Shown here piece by piece: positions 45,577 through 54,890 of a stretch of DNA of 64,000 nucleotides. The notes beneath the pieces were generated by a model that worked only from the letters and a program-made list of their open reading frames with translations, did not search any database and was not told the DNA's origin. Position numbers and translations under genes: made by a program. The stretch's first letter is position 1. Each line of letters starts with the position of its first letter. Origin of the DNA: Eubacteriales bacterium (GTDB lineage: Bacteria > Bacillota > Clostridia > Lachnospirales > Lachnospiraceae); contig JAUNOY010000006.1 in NCBI GenBank assembly GCA_030536995.1, positions 1 to 64,000 on the forward strand, read 5' to 3'.

Positions 45577-47481
45577 TTGATGAAGCATGTGATTATTGGC
45601 ACGGCAGGACATGTGGACCATGGGAAATCCTGCCTTATCAAGGCTTTGACAGGAATAGAAACAGACCGTCTGAAGGAAGAAAAAAAGAGAGGCATTACCA
45701 TTGAACTGGGCTTTGCTTATCTGGATATGCCGGATGGGAGCAGGGCAGGAATCGTGGATGTGCCCGGACATGAAAAATTTGTGAAGAATATGCTTGCAGG
45801 CGCGGGAGGCATGGATCTGGCGATGCTGGTAGTTGCGGCTGACGAGGGAATTATGCCGCAGACAGTGGAGCATCTCGATATTTTGTCTATTCTGGGAATA
45901 AAGAAAGGCGTTATTGTTATTACCAAGACAGACCTTGCAGAGCCGGAGCTTGTAGAACTTGTAGAAGAGGATGTCAGAGAACTGGCAGAGGGGACATTTC
46001 TGGAAGATGCGCCTGTTGTGCCGGTGTCTGTCTATAAAGGAGAAGGACTGGATGAACTGAAGGAGATTCTTTATCAGATGTGCAGGGAGCTTCCGGAGCG
46101 CGGACAGATGAATAATTTCCGTCTTCCCATTGACCGTGTTTTTACATTGAAAGGATTTGGAACGATCGTCACAGGAACTCTTGCGGAAGGAAAAATAAAA
46201 AAAGAGCAGGAGGCAGTCCTTTATCCGGAAAATGCTCCTGTAAAAATCAGGAGTATTCAGGTGCATGAAGCAAACACAGACGTTGCATATGCAGGTCAGC
46301 GAGTGGCAGTAAACATCCCTGACCGTAAAAAAGAAGAAATTCTCCGCGGAGACGTTCTTGCTCTGAAAAACAGTATGTATCCGACTCATATGGCAGACGT
46401 TCGGGTGGAAGCTCTGAAACATACGGAACGTATTATCAGGCATGGCAGCCGCGTACATATTTATCATGGAACGAAAGAGCTTCTGGGCAAAATTATCCTT
46501 ATGGACAGAGATGAACTGAAAGCAGGGGAGAGCTGCTATGCGCAGCTTCGTCTGGAAGAAGAAACAGTGGTTCGAAAAGGCGACCGTTTTGTTATTCGCT
46601 TCTATTCTCCTGCGGAGACAATCGGCGGAGGGGTAATCCTTGACGCCTGTCCTGCGAAGCATCGCAAAAATGATAAAAAAGCTCTGAAATCTTTTGAGAT
46701 AAAAGAGAAAGGTACTCAGGAGGAAATGCTGGAAGTTTCCCTTAGAGAACACTGGGGATATTTCTGCAACCTTCAGGAATTATGCAGGCGCAGCTCTCTT
46801 GACCGCTCAAAGGTAAAAAATGCGGCTAAGAAGCTGGAGGAAGAGAAAAAAATCCTCTGTCTTTACGAAGAAACGTATATTCACAGAGAGGAATTTGATT
46901 TTTACCGCAGAAAAACAGAAAAATTTCTGGATGAGTTTCACAAAACCTATCCGTTAAAAGAGGGAATGGGGATAGAGGAAGCCAGAAGCAGGTTAGGCTT
47001 TCCGGAAACACGGATTGCGGATGCAGTTCTGAATCTTCTGAAAGAAGAAAAGATTATAAAAGAACAGCATGGAATGCTCAGTAAAAAGCGGTTTAAAGTA
47101 GTTGTAAAGGAAGATGAGGATGCGATTATGCAGGAAATTATCCGCTATTATCTGGAAGCGGGATTTGCGCCTCTGACTACGGAACTCTATGGAAAAGAGC
47201 ATCGGAATCAGAAGAAATTTCAGGCAGTTTTTACTTCCCTTCTGAATAAGAAGACATTGATTCACCTTGATACACAGTATTGCGTACACAGGGACTATTA
47301 TGAAAAGGCAAAAAAAGCCTTTGCAGAGATGGCGCAGGAAAAACCTGTGGTAATTCTCGGAGAATTTCGCGATTATCTGGGGTGTTCCAGAAAGGTGGCA
47401 GTTGCGCTTCTTGAGCATTTTGACAAAAATGGATTTACCAGAAAAACAGAAGAAGGGAGAATCCTGAAGGTAAAGAATTGA
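45577..47481 (+). CDS. selB: Selenocysteine-specific elongation factor
   Basis: The 634-aa EF-Tu-like GTPase brings Sec-tRNA to UGA codons carrying a SECIS hairpin. G motifs are [11 protein letters not shown] (about 8-18), DVPGHEKF and the TKTD element; the EF-Tu-like domains follow. The C-terminal part contains winged-helix repeats that bind SECIS (end with [20 protein letters not shown], typical of WH4). It stands directly upstream of selA with one base between stop and start. Its known client in the window is fdhF. Confidence 0.97.
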   Translation: MMKHVIIGTAGHVDHGKSCLIKALTGIETDRLKEEKKRGITIELGFAYLDMPDGSRAGIVDVPGHEKFVKNMLAGAGGMDLAMLVVAADEGIMPQTVEHLDILSILGIKKGVIVITKTDLAEPELVELVEEDVRELAEGTFLEDAPVVPVSVYKGEGLDELKEILYQMCRELPERGQMNNFRLPIDRVFTLKGFGTIVTGTLAEGKIKKEQEAVLYPENAPVKIRSIQVHEANTDVAYAGQRVAVNIPDRKKEEILRGDVLALKNSMYPTHMADVRVEALKHTERIIRHGSRVHIYHGTKELLGKIILMDRDELKAGESCYAQLRLEEETVVRKGDRFVIRFYSPAETIGGGVILDACPAKHRKNDKKALKSFEIKEKGTQEEMLEVSLREHWGYFCNLQELCRRSSLDRSKVKNAAKKLEEEKKILCLYEETYIHREEFDFYRRKTEKFLDEFHKTYPLKEGMGIEEARSRLGFPETRIADAVLNLLKEEKIIKEQHGMLSKKRFKVVVKEDEDAIMQEIIRYYLEAGFAPLTTELYGKEHRNQKKFQAVFTSLLNKKTLIHLDTQYCVHRDYYEKAKKAFAEMAQEKPVVILGEFRDYLGCSRKVAVALLEHFDKNGFTRKTEEGRILKVKN

Positions 47482-47482
47482 T

Positions 47483-48880
47483 ATGAGTGAGGGAAAAAAA
47501 GAAGAGCTTTTCAGAAAAATACCGAAAGTAGATACATTACTAAAAGAAAAGGAAATACAGGAACTGTGCTCTGCGTATGGGCATGGCGCAGTAGTGGATG
47601 GAATACGGCAGTGTCTGGAAGAACTGCGAAGAAGCGCAATAGAGTCTCCGGAGCTGTTTGCTTCAAAAATGGAAGGTCTTGGCGCACAGATAATAAAGAA
47701 GGTGAAAGAAACAGACGCTCTGTCTGTGTGTAAGGTGTTCAATGCGACAGGGATTATTCTTCACACCAATCTGGGGCGCGCGCCTCTGGGAAAGCGTCAG
47801 CTTGAAGCAGTTCTTGAAACCTTCGGCGGTTATTCTAATCTGGAATATAATCTGGAAACAGGAAAGCGCGGCAAACGATGGGAGCATTATGCGGGAGAAA
47901 TTTCAGAAATCACAGGTTCCGGGGGCGCGATTGCTGTGAATAACAACGCGGCAGCCGTGACTTTGATTCTCAGCACTCTCACAAGAGGGAAGGAAGTCAT
48001 TGTATCCAGAGGAGAGCTGATTGAAATTGGCGGACGTTTCCGTATTCCGGAGGTAATGGAGCAGAGCGGAGCCATTCTTCGAGAGACAGGATGCACCAAC
48101 CGCACAAGAATCTCCGATTACGAGAAAGCTATCAATGAGAACACAGGGGCGCTTCTTAAAGTCCATACAAGTAATTATAAGATTATGGGATTCACAGAGG
48201 AGGTTTCTGTGGAGGAGCTGGTGGAACTGGGTGAAAAATATCATTTGCCTGTAATTGTGGATCTGGGCAGCGGCGTTCTTGTAAATCTGGAAAAATATGG
48301 TCTTCCCCATGAACCCACAGTACAGGAAACCTTGAAAAAAGGAGCGGATCTTGTATGTTTTTCAGGTGATAAACTCCTTGGCGGACCGCAGGCAGGAATC
48401 ATCGCAGGAAAGAAAACATACATTAAAGCAATGGAAAACCATCCTCTGATGCGCGCCTTCCGCCTTGATAAATGCACAATTGCAGCTTTGGAGGCTACTT
48501 TCCGTGAATACAGGGATGAAGAGAGGGCTGTGAAAAATATACCTGTTCTGAGGATGATTACCACGCCTGTAAACGAAGTAAGGGAACGGGCGCAGACAGT
48601 CTGTGAGGCTTTGAAAAGCGCAGGAGTGAAAGAAAAGGTGGAAGTGCAAAAGAGCAGAGCCATGCTGGGCGGCGGTTCCATGCCTACAGAAGAAATACCA
48701 AGCTATGCGGTGACTGTTATGCCAAAAAGCGAGAGCTGCGAGGCGCTTGCCGCAAGAATGCGAAGCCTTCCGGTACCCATTATTGTACATATAAAAAATG
48801 ACAGAGTGATTCTGGATATGCGTACAGTGTCAGAGGAAGAATTACATGAATTTACGGAAGAATTAAAGCTGCTGTGGTAA
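47483..48880 (+). CDS. selA: L-seryl-tRNA(Sec) selenium transferase
   Basis: The 465-aa PLP enzyme converts Ser-tRNA(Sec) to Sec-tRNA(Sec). Evidence includes TGIILHTNLGRAPL, the NNNAAAVTLIL segment, VDLGSGVLV, and the PLP lysine in CFSGDKLLGGPQAGII at about residue 296. A C-terminal DNDRVILDMRTV-like block is present as KNDRVILDMRTVSEEEL. Its start is one base after the selB stop and uses GAGG-poor upstream sequence within selB, so coupling is likely. No selD (selenophosphate synthetase) is in the window. Confidence 0.97.
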   Translation: MSEGKKEELFRKIPKVDTLLKEKEIQELCSAYGHGAVVDGIRQCLEELRRSAIESPELFASKMEGLGAQIIKKVKETDALSVCKVFNATGIILHTNLGRAPLGKRQLEAVLETFGGYSNLEYNLETGKRGKRWEHYAGEISEITGSGGAIAVNNNAAAVTLILSTLTRGKEVIVSRGELIEIGGRFRIPEVMEQSGAILRETGCTNRTRISDYEKAINENTGALLKVHTSNYKIMGFTEEVSVEELVELGEKYHLPVIVDLGSGVLVNLEKYGLPHEPTVQETLKKGADLVCFSGDKLLGGPQAGIIAGKKTYIKAMENHPLMRAFRLDKCTIAALEATFREYRDEERAVKNIPVLRMITTPVNEVRERAQTVCEALKSAGVKEKVEVQKSRAMLGGGSMPTEEIPSYAVTVMPKSESCEALAARMRSLPVPIIVHIKNDRVILDMRTVSEEELHEFTEELKLLW

Positions 48881-48916
48881 GGATTAAAGATTGACAGTAA
48901 GAATGTCAGATTTTTT

Positions 48917-49014
48917 TGGCGGACGCCTGTGAGAATCGAACTCACCCAGGATGCGGTTAACATCCAACACAGGTTTTGAAGACCAGGGGGCACACCAGTT
49001 ACCCAACGACGCCC
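48917..49014 (-). tRNA. selC: tRNA-Sec, anticodon UCA
   Basis: On the minus strand a 98-base tRNA including encoded CCA is seen. The anticodon loop is CTTCAAA, giving UCA. It has a long variable arm and the extended acceptor/T geometry of selenocysteine tRNA, with T arm GTGAG-TTCGATT-CTCAC. The acceptor stem is GGGCGTC with GGCGTCC (one G-U pair at each end region). The anticodon stem has a U-U mismatch. It is convergent with selA and divergent from fdhD. Confidence 0.95.
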
Positions 49015-49030
49015 AAAAGAATCGAATTAA

Positions 49031-49058
49031 GTATAACAGAATGAGAAAAAAATAGCAA
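49031..49058 (-). promoter_or_regulatory. Promoter of selC
   Basis: On the minus strand TTGCTA (49053-49058), a 16-base spacer, and TTATAC (49031-49036) lie about 20 bases before the tRNA. The region overlaps the upstream area of fdhD. Confidence 0.55.
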
Positions 49059-49074
49059 GCAGAAAGGTATTGGC

Positions 49075-49758
49075 ATGAAGAAAGAAAACGTACAGATTCA
49101 GAGATTTGAAAATGGAAAGGTTATAAATGTAACAGACGAGACAGCAACTGAGTTTCGCTTTGAGGTAAAAACCTGGGGAAGAGAAAGCCTTTGGATTAGC
49201 TGTACACCGGAAAATCTGGAGGAACTGGTGATTGGTCTTCTTTTTTCCAATGGCTGTATAGATTGTGCAGAGCAGGTAGAACGGGTAGATGTTTCCTTCG
49301 AAAAATCCGAAATTCATGCGATTTTGGGCGAAAAGCATCCTACTGCAAAGGAAGAGACAGCAGAAATTTGTTCCGAGCCTGACATCGTGGAGCTGTTCGC
49401 ACGGGCAGACGAAATTTTTGGACATCCCGGAGAGCTTTTCGCAGATACCGGATGCGCTCATTGCTGTACGATGATGGTGGACGACAGGGTAATCTGCAGC
49501 TATGAGGATATAGGACGCCACAATGCTCTTGACAAAGTGATAGGAAGAGGGTTAAAACAGAAAGTGGATTTTTCCAGAGCAGTGATTTTTACCACAGGGA
49601 GGATTTCGGGAGATTATCTCAAAAAAATCATCGGAGCCGGAATTTCGTGGGTGGTATCGCGTTCCGCTGTGACAGGCGAGGCTGTAAGGCTTGCAAGAGA
49701 GAACAATATCCATATGTTCGGCTTTGTCCGTGGTGGAAATGGAAATATTTATAATTAA
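49075..49758 (+). CDS. fdhD: Formate dehydrogenase sulfurtransferase
   Basis: The 227-aa protein transfers sulfur to the bis-MGD cofactor of formate dehydrogenase, which is needed for activity. It shows the Cys motif TGCAHCCTMM at about 125-134, then SYEDIGRHNALDKVIGRG (conserved DIGRHNAxDK), and IFTTGRISGDY. Length is slightly short, as usual in Clostridia. AGAAAGGTATTGG precedes the ATG. It is the third accessory factor type for FdhF in this locus besides Mo-cofactor and Sec genes. Confidence 0.95.
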   Translation: MKKENVQIQRFENGKVINVTDETATEFRFEVKTWGRESLWISCTPENLEELVIGLLFSNGCIDCAEQVERVDVSFEKSEIHAILGEKHPTAKEETAEICSEPDIVELFARADEIFGHPGELFADTGCAHCCTMMVDDRVICSYEDIGRHNALDKVIGRGLKQKVDFSRAVIFTTGRISGDYLKKIIGAGISWVVSRSAVTGEAVRLARENNIHMFGFVRGGNGNIYN

Positions 49759-49793
49759 TAGCAGGTGAAATTTATAAAAAATGCACAAAAATA

Positions 49794-49822
49794 TTGTTAA
49801 AATCATAATGTAGTGGTATAAT
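49794..49822 (+). promoter_or_regulatory. Sigma-A promoter of the formate channel gene
   Basis: TTGTTA (49794-49799), a 17-base spacer and TATAAT (49817-49822). Confidence 0.78.
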
Positions 49823-49860
49823 ATGTGCCATAACTGATTGTAACGGAGGAGGTATTTTTT

Positions 49861-50616
49861 ATGAATTACGAAGATGTACAGAAGGTTTCCAATGCTGCGG
49901 CAGGCAAAGCAAAGCTGCTGGAAAGCAACTTTGCGAAATACTTTATGAGAGCGGTTATGGCAGGATTTTTCATTGATGTTGCCATGATTTTCTCGAATGT
50001 AGTGGGAAATATTTTTTCTGAGTCTATGCCTGCATGGGGAAAATTCCTTGGAGCCATTGTGTTCTCACTGGCAGTTCTTCTGATTTCCATGATTGGAGGG
50101 GAATTGTTCACAGGAAACAATATGGTGATGGCATTCGGAGCTTTTGATAAAAAGGTCAGTTGGGGAAAGGTTGGAAAGGTATGGCTGGTAAGCTATGTCG
50201 GAAACTTTGTGGGCTGTGCGCTCATGGCGCTGATCTTTGTGGGAGCAGGAGCTTCCGGCACCGCAGATTATTATGCGGGATTTATGGGAAATAAACTGGC
50301 AATTCCGGTTGGTCAGATGTTTATGCGCGCTGTTTTATGTAACTTCTTTGTTTGCCTTGGCGTTCTCTGCGGAATGAAATTAAAGAGCGAGGCAGGAAGA
50401 TTCCTGATGATCGTGATGTGTATTTCAGGCTTTGTTGTAAGCGGCTTTGAACACTGTATTGCAAACATGGGAAATTTTGTTGCAGGAGCGCTTCTTGTAC
50501 CGGGATTGTCTGTAACTGCGATGCTTAAGAGTATGGTGGTAGTAACACTTGGAAATTTGGTTGGCGGTGCACTGCTGCTTGCATGGCCGCTTAGAAAGAT
50601 GAGTGCAGACGAATAA
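49861..50616 (+). CDS. Formate/nitrite transporter family channel
   Basis: The 251-aa integral membrane protein of the FNT family (FocA/FdhC type) has six hydrophobic segments. Typical blocks are the first helix with RAVMAGFFIDVAMIF, the GGELFTGNNMVM stretch after the third, and the SGFEHCIANMGNF segment with the pore His. It would move formate across the membrane, fitting the adjacent formate enzymes. GGAGGAGG precedes the start. It overlaps topB by one base (TAATG). Confidence 0.93.
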   Translation: MNYEDVQKVSNAAAGKAKLLESNFAKYFMRAVMAGFFIDVAMIFSNVVGNIFSESMPAWGKFLGAIVFSLAVLLISMIGGELFTGNNMVMAFGAFDKKVSWGKVGKVWLVSYVGNFVGCALMALIFVGAGASGTADYYAGFMGNKLAIPVGQMFMRAVLCNFFVCLGVLCGMKLKSEAGRFLMIVMCISGFVVSGFEHCIANMGNFVAGALLVPGLSVTAMLKSMVVVTLGNLVGGALLLAWPLRKMSADE

Positions 50617-52646
50617 TGGCAAAGGCTTTATACATAGCAGAAAAACCCAGCGTAGCGCAGGAGTTTGCAAAAGCTTTAAAAATTAACGGACAGAGAAAAG
50701 ACGGATATCTCGAATCAGAAGATTCAGTAGTAACCTGGTGCGTAGGGCACCTGGTTACTATGAGCTATCCCGAAAAATATGACATGAAATACAAAAGGTG
50801 GAGTTTAGATACCCTGCCTTTTTTGCCGCGTGAATTTAAATACGAGGTAATCCCTGCTGTTCAGAAACAGTTTACGATTGTGAAAGGCCTTCTAAACAGA
50901 CCGGATATTGAGACAATCTACGTGTGTACGGACTCCGGACGGGAGGGAGAGTATATTTACCGACTTGTGGCGCAGATGGCAGGCGTCCATGGAAAAAAAG
51001 AAAAGAGAGTCTGGATAGATTCTCAGACCGAAGAAGAAATTCTTCGAGGAATTAAAGAGGCGAAGGATTTGTCCGCATATGACAATCTGTCCGCCTCTGC
51101 TTATCTGAGGGCCAAGGAGGACTATCTTATGGGAATTAATTTTTCCAGAGTTTTGACCCTGAGATATGGGAACAGCGTATCAAACTATCTGAATACCAAA
51201 TATCAGGCAATCTCCGTAGGAAGGGTAATGACTTGCGTCCTTGGAATGGTTGTCCGTAGAGAAAGAGAAATCAGAGCTTTTGTAAAAACTCCGTTTTATC
51301 GTGTGCTTAGCAGTATATCACTGGAAAATGAAAAGTTTGAGGCTGAATGGAGAGCAGTGGAGGGAAGCCGTTATTTCCAGTCCCCTCTTTTATATAAGGA
51401 GAATGGATTTAAGAAAAAAGAGGATGCGCAGAAGTTGATACAGGAGCTTTCTGTGACTGTTCCTCTTACCTGTACGGTGGAAAAGGCAGAGCGCAAAAAA
51501 GAGACGAAGAATCCGCCCCTTCTTTTTAACCTTGCAGAACTCCAGAATGTGTGCTCCAAACTCTTTAAGATAAGTCCGGACGAAACTCTCAGAATCGTGC
51601 AGGAGCTTTATGAGAAGAAGCTTGTGACGTATCCAAGAACAGATGCCCGTGTTCTTTCTACGGCTGTGGCGAAGGAGATTTATAAGAATCTTTCCGGACT
51701 TACCAGATACCCGCAGGCAGGAGAGGCGGCAGCAGGGGCGATTGAACTTGGAAACTGGAAAAATATTGCGAAGACAAGATATGTAAATGATAAACAGATT
51801 ACAGACCATTATGCGATCATACCCACAGGGCAGGGACTGAACGCGCTTGGAAGCCTTTCCTCCACTTCGCAGAAGGTGTACGAAACGATTGTGCGCCGCT
51901 TCTTATGTATTTTTTATCCTCCGGCGATTTATCAGAAGGTAAGTCTTGTGACGAAGATTCAGGGAGAGTCTTTCTTTTCTTCATTTAAAGTTCTTCTGGA
52001 GGAAGGGTACTTGAAGATTGCATCCAATTCTTTTGCAGGGAAAAAAGCCTCCGATGAGGAAAAAAAGGAGGATGACAGCGAGGTTTCCTGTAATGCAGCG
52101 CTCCTTGGAGCATTGCAGAAGCTGAAAAAGGGTGATATACTGTCGGTTAGCGGACTTGGCATTAAGGAGGGGGAGACCTCGCCGCCGAAACGCTACAATT
52201 CCGGTTCCATGATTCTTGCAATGGAGAATGCGGGGCAGCTTATTGAGGATGAGGAGCTCCGCGCTCAGATTAAGGGCAGCGGAATCGGAACAAGCGCCAC
52301 CAGAGCGGAAATCTTAAAGAAGCTCTTTCACATTAAATACCTGTCTCTGAATAAAAAAACACAGGTGATTACTCCCACTTTACTGGGAGAGATGATTTTT
52401 GATGTGGTGAACTGCTCCATTCGGCAGCTTCTCAATCCTGAACTTACTGCAAGCTGGGAAAAGGGCCTTACCTATGTGGCAGAGGGAAGTATCACAGAGC
52501 AGGAGTATATGGATAAACTGGAGCGTTTTGTACGAATCCGCACGAAACAGGTGGAGGACAGTAATTTTCAATATGCCCTGCGGCAGTTTTTTGATGCTGC
52601 AGCGCAGAACTATAAGAAGCCGGAGACTGTGAAAAAGAAGTCCTGA
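50616..52646 (+). CDS. topB: DNA topoisomerase III
   Basis: The 676-aa type IA topoisomerase starts with a TOPRIM domain (LYIAEKPSVAQEFAKAL and VCTDSGREGEYIYRLV). The active-site tyrosine lies in LVTYPRTDARVLS at about residue 342, and GIGTSATRAEILKKL marks the central domain. It relaxes or decatenates single-stranded crossings. It begins in the stop of the channel gene, so it may be translationally coupled to it, though there is no functional link. The length is close to the Gram-positive norm. Confidence 0.94.
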   Translation: MAKALYIAEKPSVAQEFAKALKINGQRKDGYLESEDSVVTWCVGHLVTMSYPEKYDMKYKRWSLDTLPFLPREFKYEVIPAVQKQFTIVKGLLNRPDIETIYVCTDSGREGEYIYRLVAQMAGVHGKKEKRVWIDSQTEEEILRGIKEAKDLSAYDNLSASAYLRAKEDYLMGINFSRVLTLRYGNSVSNYLNTKYQAISVGRVMTCVLGMVVRREREIRAFVKTPFYRVLSSISLENEKFEAEWRAVEGSRYFQSPLLYKENGFKKKEDAQKLIQELSVTVPLTCTVEKAERKKETKNPPLLFNLAELQNVCSKLFKISPDETLRIVQELYEKKLVTYPRTDARVLSTAVAKEIYKNLSGLTRYPQAGEAAAGAIELGNWKNIAKTRYVNDKQITDHYAIIPTGQGLNALGSLSSTSQKVYETIVRRFLCIFYPPAIYQKVSLVTKIQGESFFSSFKVLLEEGYLKIASNSFAGKKASDEEKKEDDSEVSCNAALLGALQKLKKGDILSVSGLGIKEGETSPPKRYNSGSMILAMENAGQLIEDEELRAQIKGSGIGTSATRAEILKKLFHIKYLSLNKKTQVITPTLLGEMIFDVVNCSIRQLLNPELTASWEKGLTYVAEGSITEQEYMDKLERFVRIRTKQVEDSNFQYALRQFFDAAAQNYKKPETVKKKS

Positions 52647-52674
52647 CGGCTTTTTGACGAGGAGGAAAAATATT

Positions 52675-53343
52675 ATGATGAAGGATTTTATGATCAGCAA
52701 TCTACTGGACTTAAAAGAGACGATTGCAGCGGAGTTGTTTGAAGGAAAAACCTATCCGTGGGAAGTGCTTCCGGAAATCGGCGATTTCATTGTAAAGCTG
52801 GGAAAAACTTTGAGTCCGCAGGAATATGACTATCAGGAAGGCGACATCTGGATTGCAAAAAGCGCTAAAGTAGCTCCGACGGCATGTATCAACGGTCCGG
52901 TAATCATCGGAAAAGATGCGGAAATCCGTCACTGCGCGTTCATCCGCGGCAAAGCCATTATAGGCGAGGGCGCAGTTGTGGGAAATTCTACAGAGCTTAA
53001 AAATGCAGTGCTTTTTAACAAGGTACAGGTTCCTCATTATAATTATGTCGGGGATGCAGTTCTCGGCTATAAATCGCACATGGGAGCAGGCTCCATCTGC
53101 TCGAATGTGAAATCTGATAAGAAAACTGTCACAGTAAAAGACGGGGAAGAAAAGATTGAAACAGGGTTAAAGAAATTCGGCGCTATGCTGGGCGATAATG
53201 TAGAAGTGGGCTGCGGTTCCGTACTCAATCCGGGAACGGTTATCGGAAGAAACTGTAATATCTATCCTCTTTCCTCTGTGAGAGGATGTATTCCTGCAGA
53301 CAGTATTTACAAATGCGCAGGAGAGGTAGTGGAGAAACAGTAA
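52675..53343 (+). CDS. Left-handed beta-helix (hexapeptide-repeat) protein, GlmU C-terminus-like
   Basis: The 222-aa product shows hexapeptide repeats from about residue 60 to 205 (for example ACINGPVIIGKDAEI, GKAIIGEGAVVGNST, GAVLGYKSHMGAGSI, LGDNVEVGCGSVLNPGTVIG). That is the fold of sugar-nucleotide acyltransferases. There is no pyrophosphorylase domain, so the common label UDP-GlcNAc pyrophosphorylase would be too strong. The start at 52675 gives nine bases to GGAGG. Substrate is not known. Confidence 0.8.
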   Translation: MMKDFMISNLLDLKETIAAELFEGKTYPWEVLPEIGDFIVKLGKTLSPQEYDYQEGDIWIAKSAKVAPTACINGPVIIGKDAEIRHCAFIRGKAIIGEGAVVGNSTELKNAVLFNKVQVPHYNYVGDAVLGYKSHMGAGSICSNVKSDKKTVTVKDGEEKIETGLKKFGAMLGDNVEVGCGSVLNPGTVIGRNCNIYPLSSVRGCIPADSIYKCAGEVVEKQ

Positions 53344-53448
53344 ATTTCGAATTACAGGATGAGAGCAGACAGTGCTATAATCAAAATATATGAAACAGAC
53401 AGTTGCTTTTTATTATAACAAAAATGACAATAAAAGGAGAGGGCGAGA

Positions 53449-54042
53449 ATGAAGAAGACTGTTGTTTTACTTATTTTGACTTTGACACTGGGGAGTGCAA
53501 TAACAGGCTGCAGCCTTAACAGGAAGGCAGATAAAAATGACCAGACAGCTTCTCAGAATACAGCGCCTACGGAAATACCGGAGCAGGGCTGGGATTCCAA
53601 TGCGCTTTATGATAGGGATTTAGACAGTGAGGAAAAAGCTTCTATGGAAGAACTGGGTTTTTCGACGGAACCGTGGACGTCCATCACAGTCTACAGGAAA
53701 GATCTCAGCGAGGTGAGGATCAACCGTGGAGAGGATGGAATCTGGTATGATGACGACGGAGTATCTTATGGAGACTTCAGTCAGCCGGGAGGAAGTTCTG
53801 AAGAGGATTACAGCAATTATGACAGCAACGGCGAGGCATATTACTGGAATGAGCTGGATGCGCGGAAAGCTGCTATGGAGGAATCCGGTGAGATTAACGA
53901 CCCACATGACCTTTATTCCTGGGATGGAGGGACGAATTCCTATATTCCTTATCAGCAGGCAGGATCAGACGGAAGCCCGATTGGAAGAGGCAATGGATGG
54001 TATTACTTCGATGCAGAAGAGGGAGAATATCTTCCGTGGTAA
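53449..54042 (+). CDS. Putative lipoprotein
   Basis: The 197-aa product has a signal peptide with a lipobox (SAITGC, Cys at about 21), so it is probably lipid-anchored outside the membrane. The mature part is acidic and Asp/Ser/Tyr-rich, without enzyme motifs, and carries WYDDDGVSYGDF and GNGWYYFDAEEGEY segments. GGAGAGGG lies upstream of the ATG. A TATAAT-like box is at about 53376. No function is assigned. Confidence 0.78.
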   Translation: MKKTVVLLILTLTLGSAITGCSLNRKADKNDQTASQNTAPTEIPEQGWDSNALYDRDLDSEEKASMEELGFSTEPWTSITVYRKDLSEVRINRGEDGIWYDDDGVSYGDFSQPGGSSEEDYSNYDSNGEAYYWNELDARKAAMEESGEINDPHDLYSWDGGTNSYIPYQQAGSDGSPIGRGNGWYYFDAEEGEYLPW

Positions 54043-54086
54043 CAGATTTTGAAAATAAAAGCAGAAATATGAAGGCTGCTCTGTAA

Positions 54087-54137
54087 AAACATCGCCCCCG
54101 TCTTTCAGGACCGAGAGACAGAGGCGGTGTTTTTGTT
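54087..54137. terminator. Terminator between lipoprotein gene and traX-like gene
   Basis: ACATCGCC(CCCGTCT) pairs with (AGACAGA)GGCGGTGT and is followed by TTTTT. It probably serves both converging genes. Confidence 0.7.
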
Positions 54138-54152
54138 TTGAAAATACAGATA

Positions 54153-54890
54153 TTATCCAAATAAGATATTTCGCAGGATTACCAGAATGGTAATGTGCAG
54201 CGGGTAAAAAGCATAGAAGAAATATTTTGCAAATTTACCCTTGATGAAACCGCGCTTTCCATTGTACATATTGATGGAGATAAAGGCAAAACACGCCTTC
54301 CATTCATAGTAGAGCCAGCAGCTTCCGATAATTGCCTGAGCAGTTTTTTCGCTGCGGAACCAGTACATAATGAGGAGGAAGATGAAGCCTTTCCATCCAT
54401 AATCCGCGTCCAGAAATACGGAGACGGTCAGAAGTCCCAGTACACACAGAAGCTGAATGGAACGCTTTTCCCAGAAATACTCGATGGCGCAGAATGCTGC
54501 ATAGCCAAGGAACAGGGTGAAAAATACATTCTGCTTCTGGTAGCGCCAGGTATTCGAGAACATGAAATTCCACGGGATTTCAGAAATACAGGCAAAGATA
54601 AGAAGATTTCTGCCGTATTTGAAACGGTTCCGTGTATGAAGGAAGCCCTCCACAAGAAGAAAGCAGAAAATCGGGAAAGCGGCCCGCCCAACATCTCTGC
54701 AGATACGGTACAGGTCATAATTTCGTTCGTTCAGGGTGAACAGAGTCTGGCGGGCAGGCTCATATCCGGTAAGCAGTACAAGCGCCGAGTGGTCAATCAG
54801 CATAATGACCATGGCAATGACTTTCAGGACGCTGCCGCTTAAAACCTGCATTCTTTCAGGCAGGAAAGAGGTATTTTTTAGTTCAGTCAT
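54153..54890 (-). CDS. TraX-family membrane protein
   Basis: The 245-aa minus-strand protein has about seven hydrophobic segments. It starts with LKVIAMVIMLIDHSALVLL, the TraX signature (K-x-I-A with H), then RDVGRAAFPIFCFLLVEGF, and ends with YFFYAFYPLHITIL, all typical for TraX. TraX proteins were found as pilin acetylases of plasmid F, and chromosomal versions are probably acyltransferases of other substrates. GAGGAAT is upstream of the ATG. The plus-strand reading frame at 54195 is a shadow. Confidence 0.88.
   Translation of the reverse strand: MTELKNTSFLPERMQVLSGSVLKVIAMVIMLIDHSALVLLTGYEPARQTLFTLNERNYDLYRICRDVGRAAFPIFCFLLVEGFLHTRNRFKYGRNLLIFACISEIPWNFMFSNTWRYQKQNVFFTLFLGYAAFCAIEYFWEKRSIQLLCVLGLLTVSVFLDADYGWKGFIFLLIMYWFRSEKTAQAIIGSCWLYYEWKACFAFISINMYNGKRGFIKGKFAKYFFYAFYPLHITILVILRNILFG

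Noticed and set aside
45430-46752. Long minus-strand frame of 440 aa over selB
   Set aside because: It is a shadow of selB with Phe/His/Cys-rich composition and no ribosome site; selB motifs are intact.
54195-54842. Plus-strand frame of 215 aa opposite the TraX-like gene
   Set aside because: The minus strand has a family match, membrane helices and a ribosome site; the plus frame has none of these.
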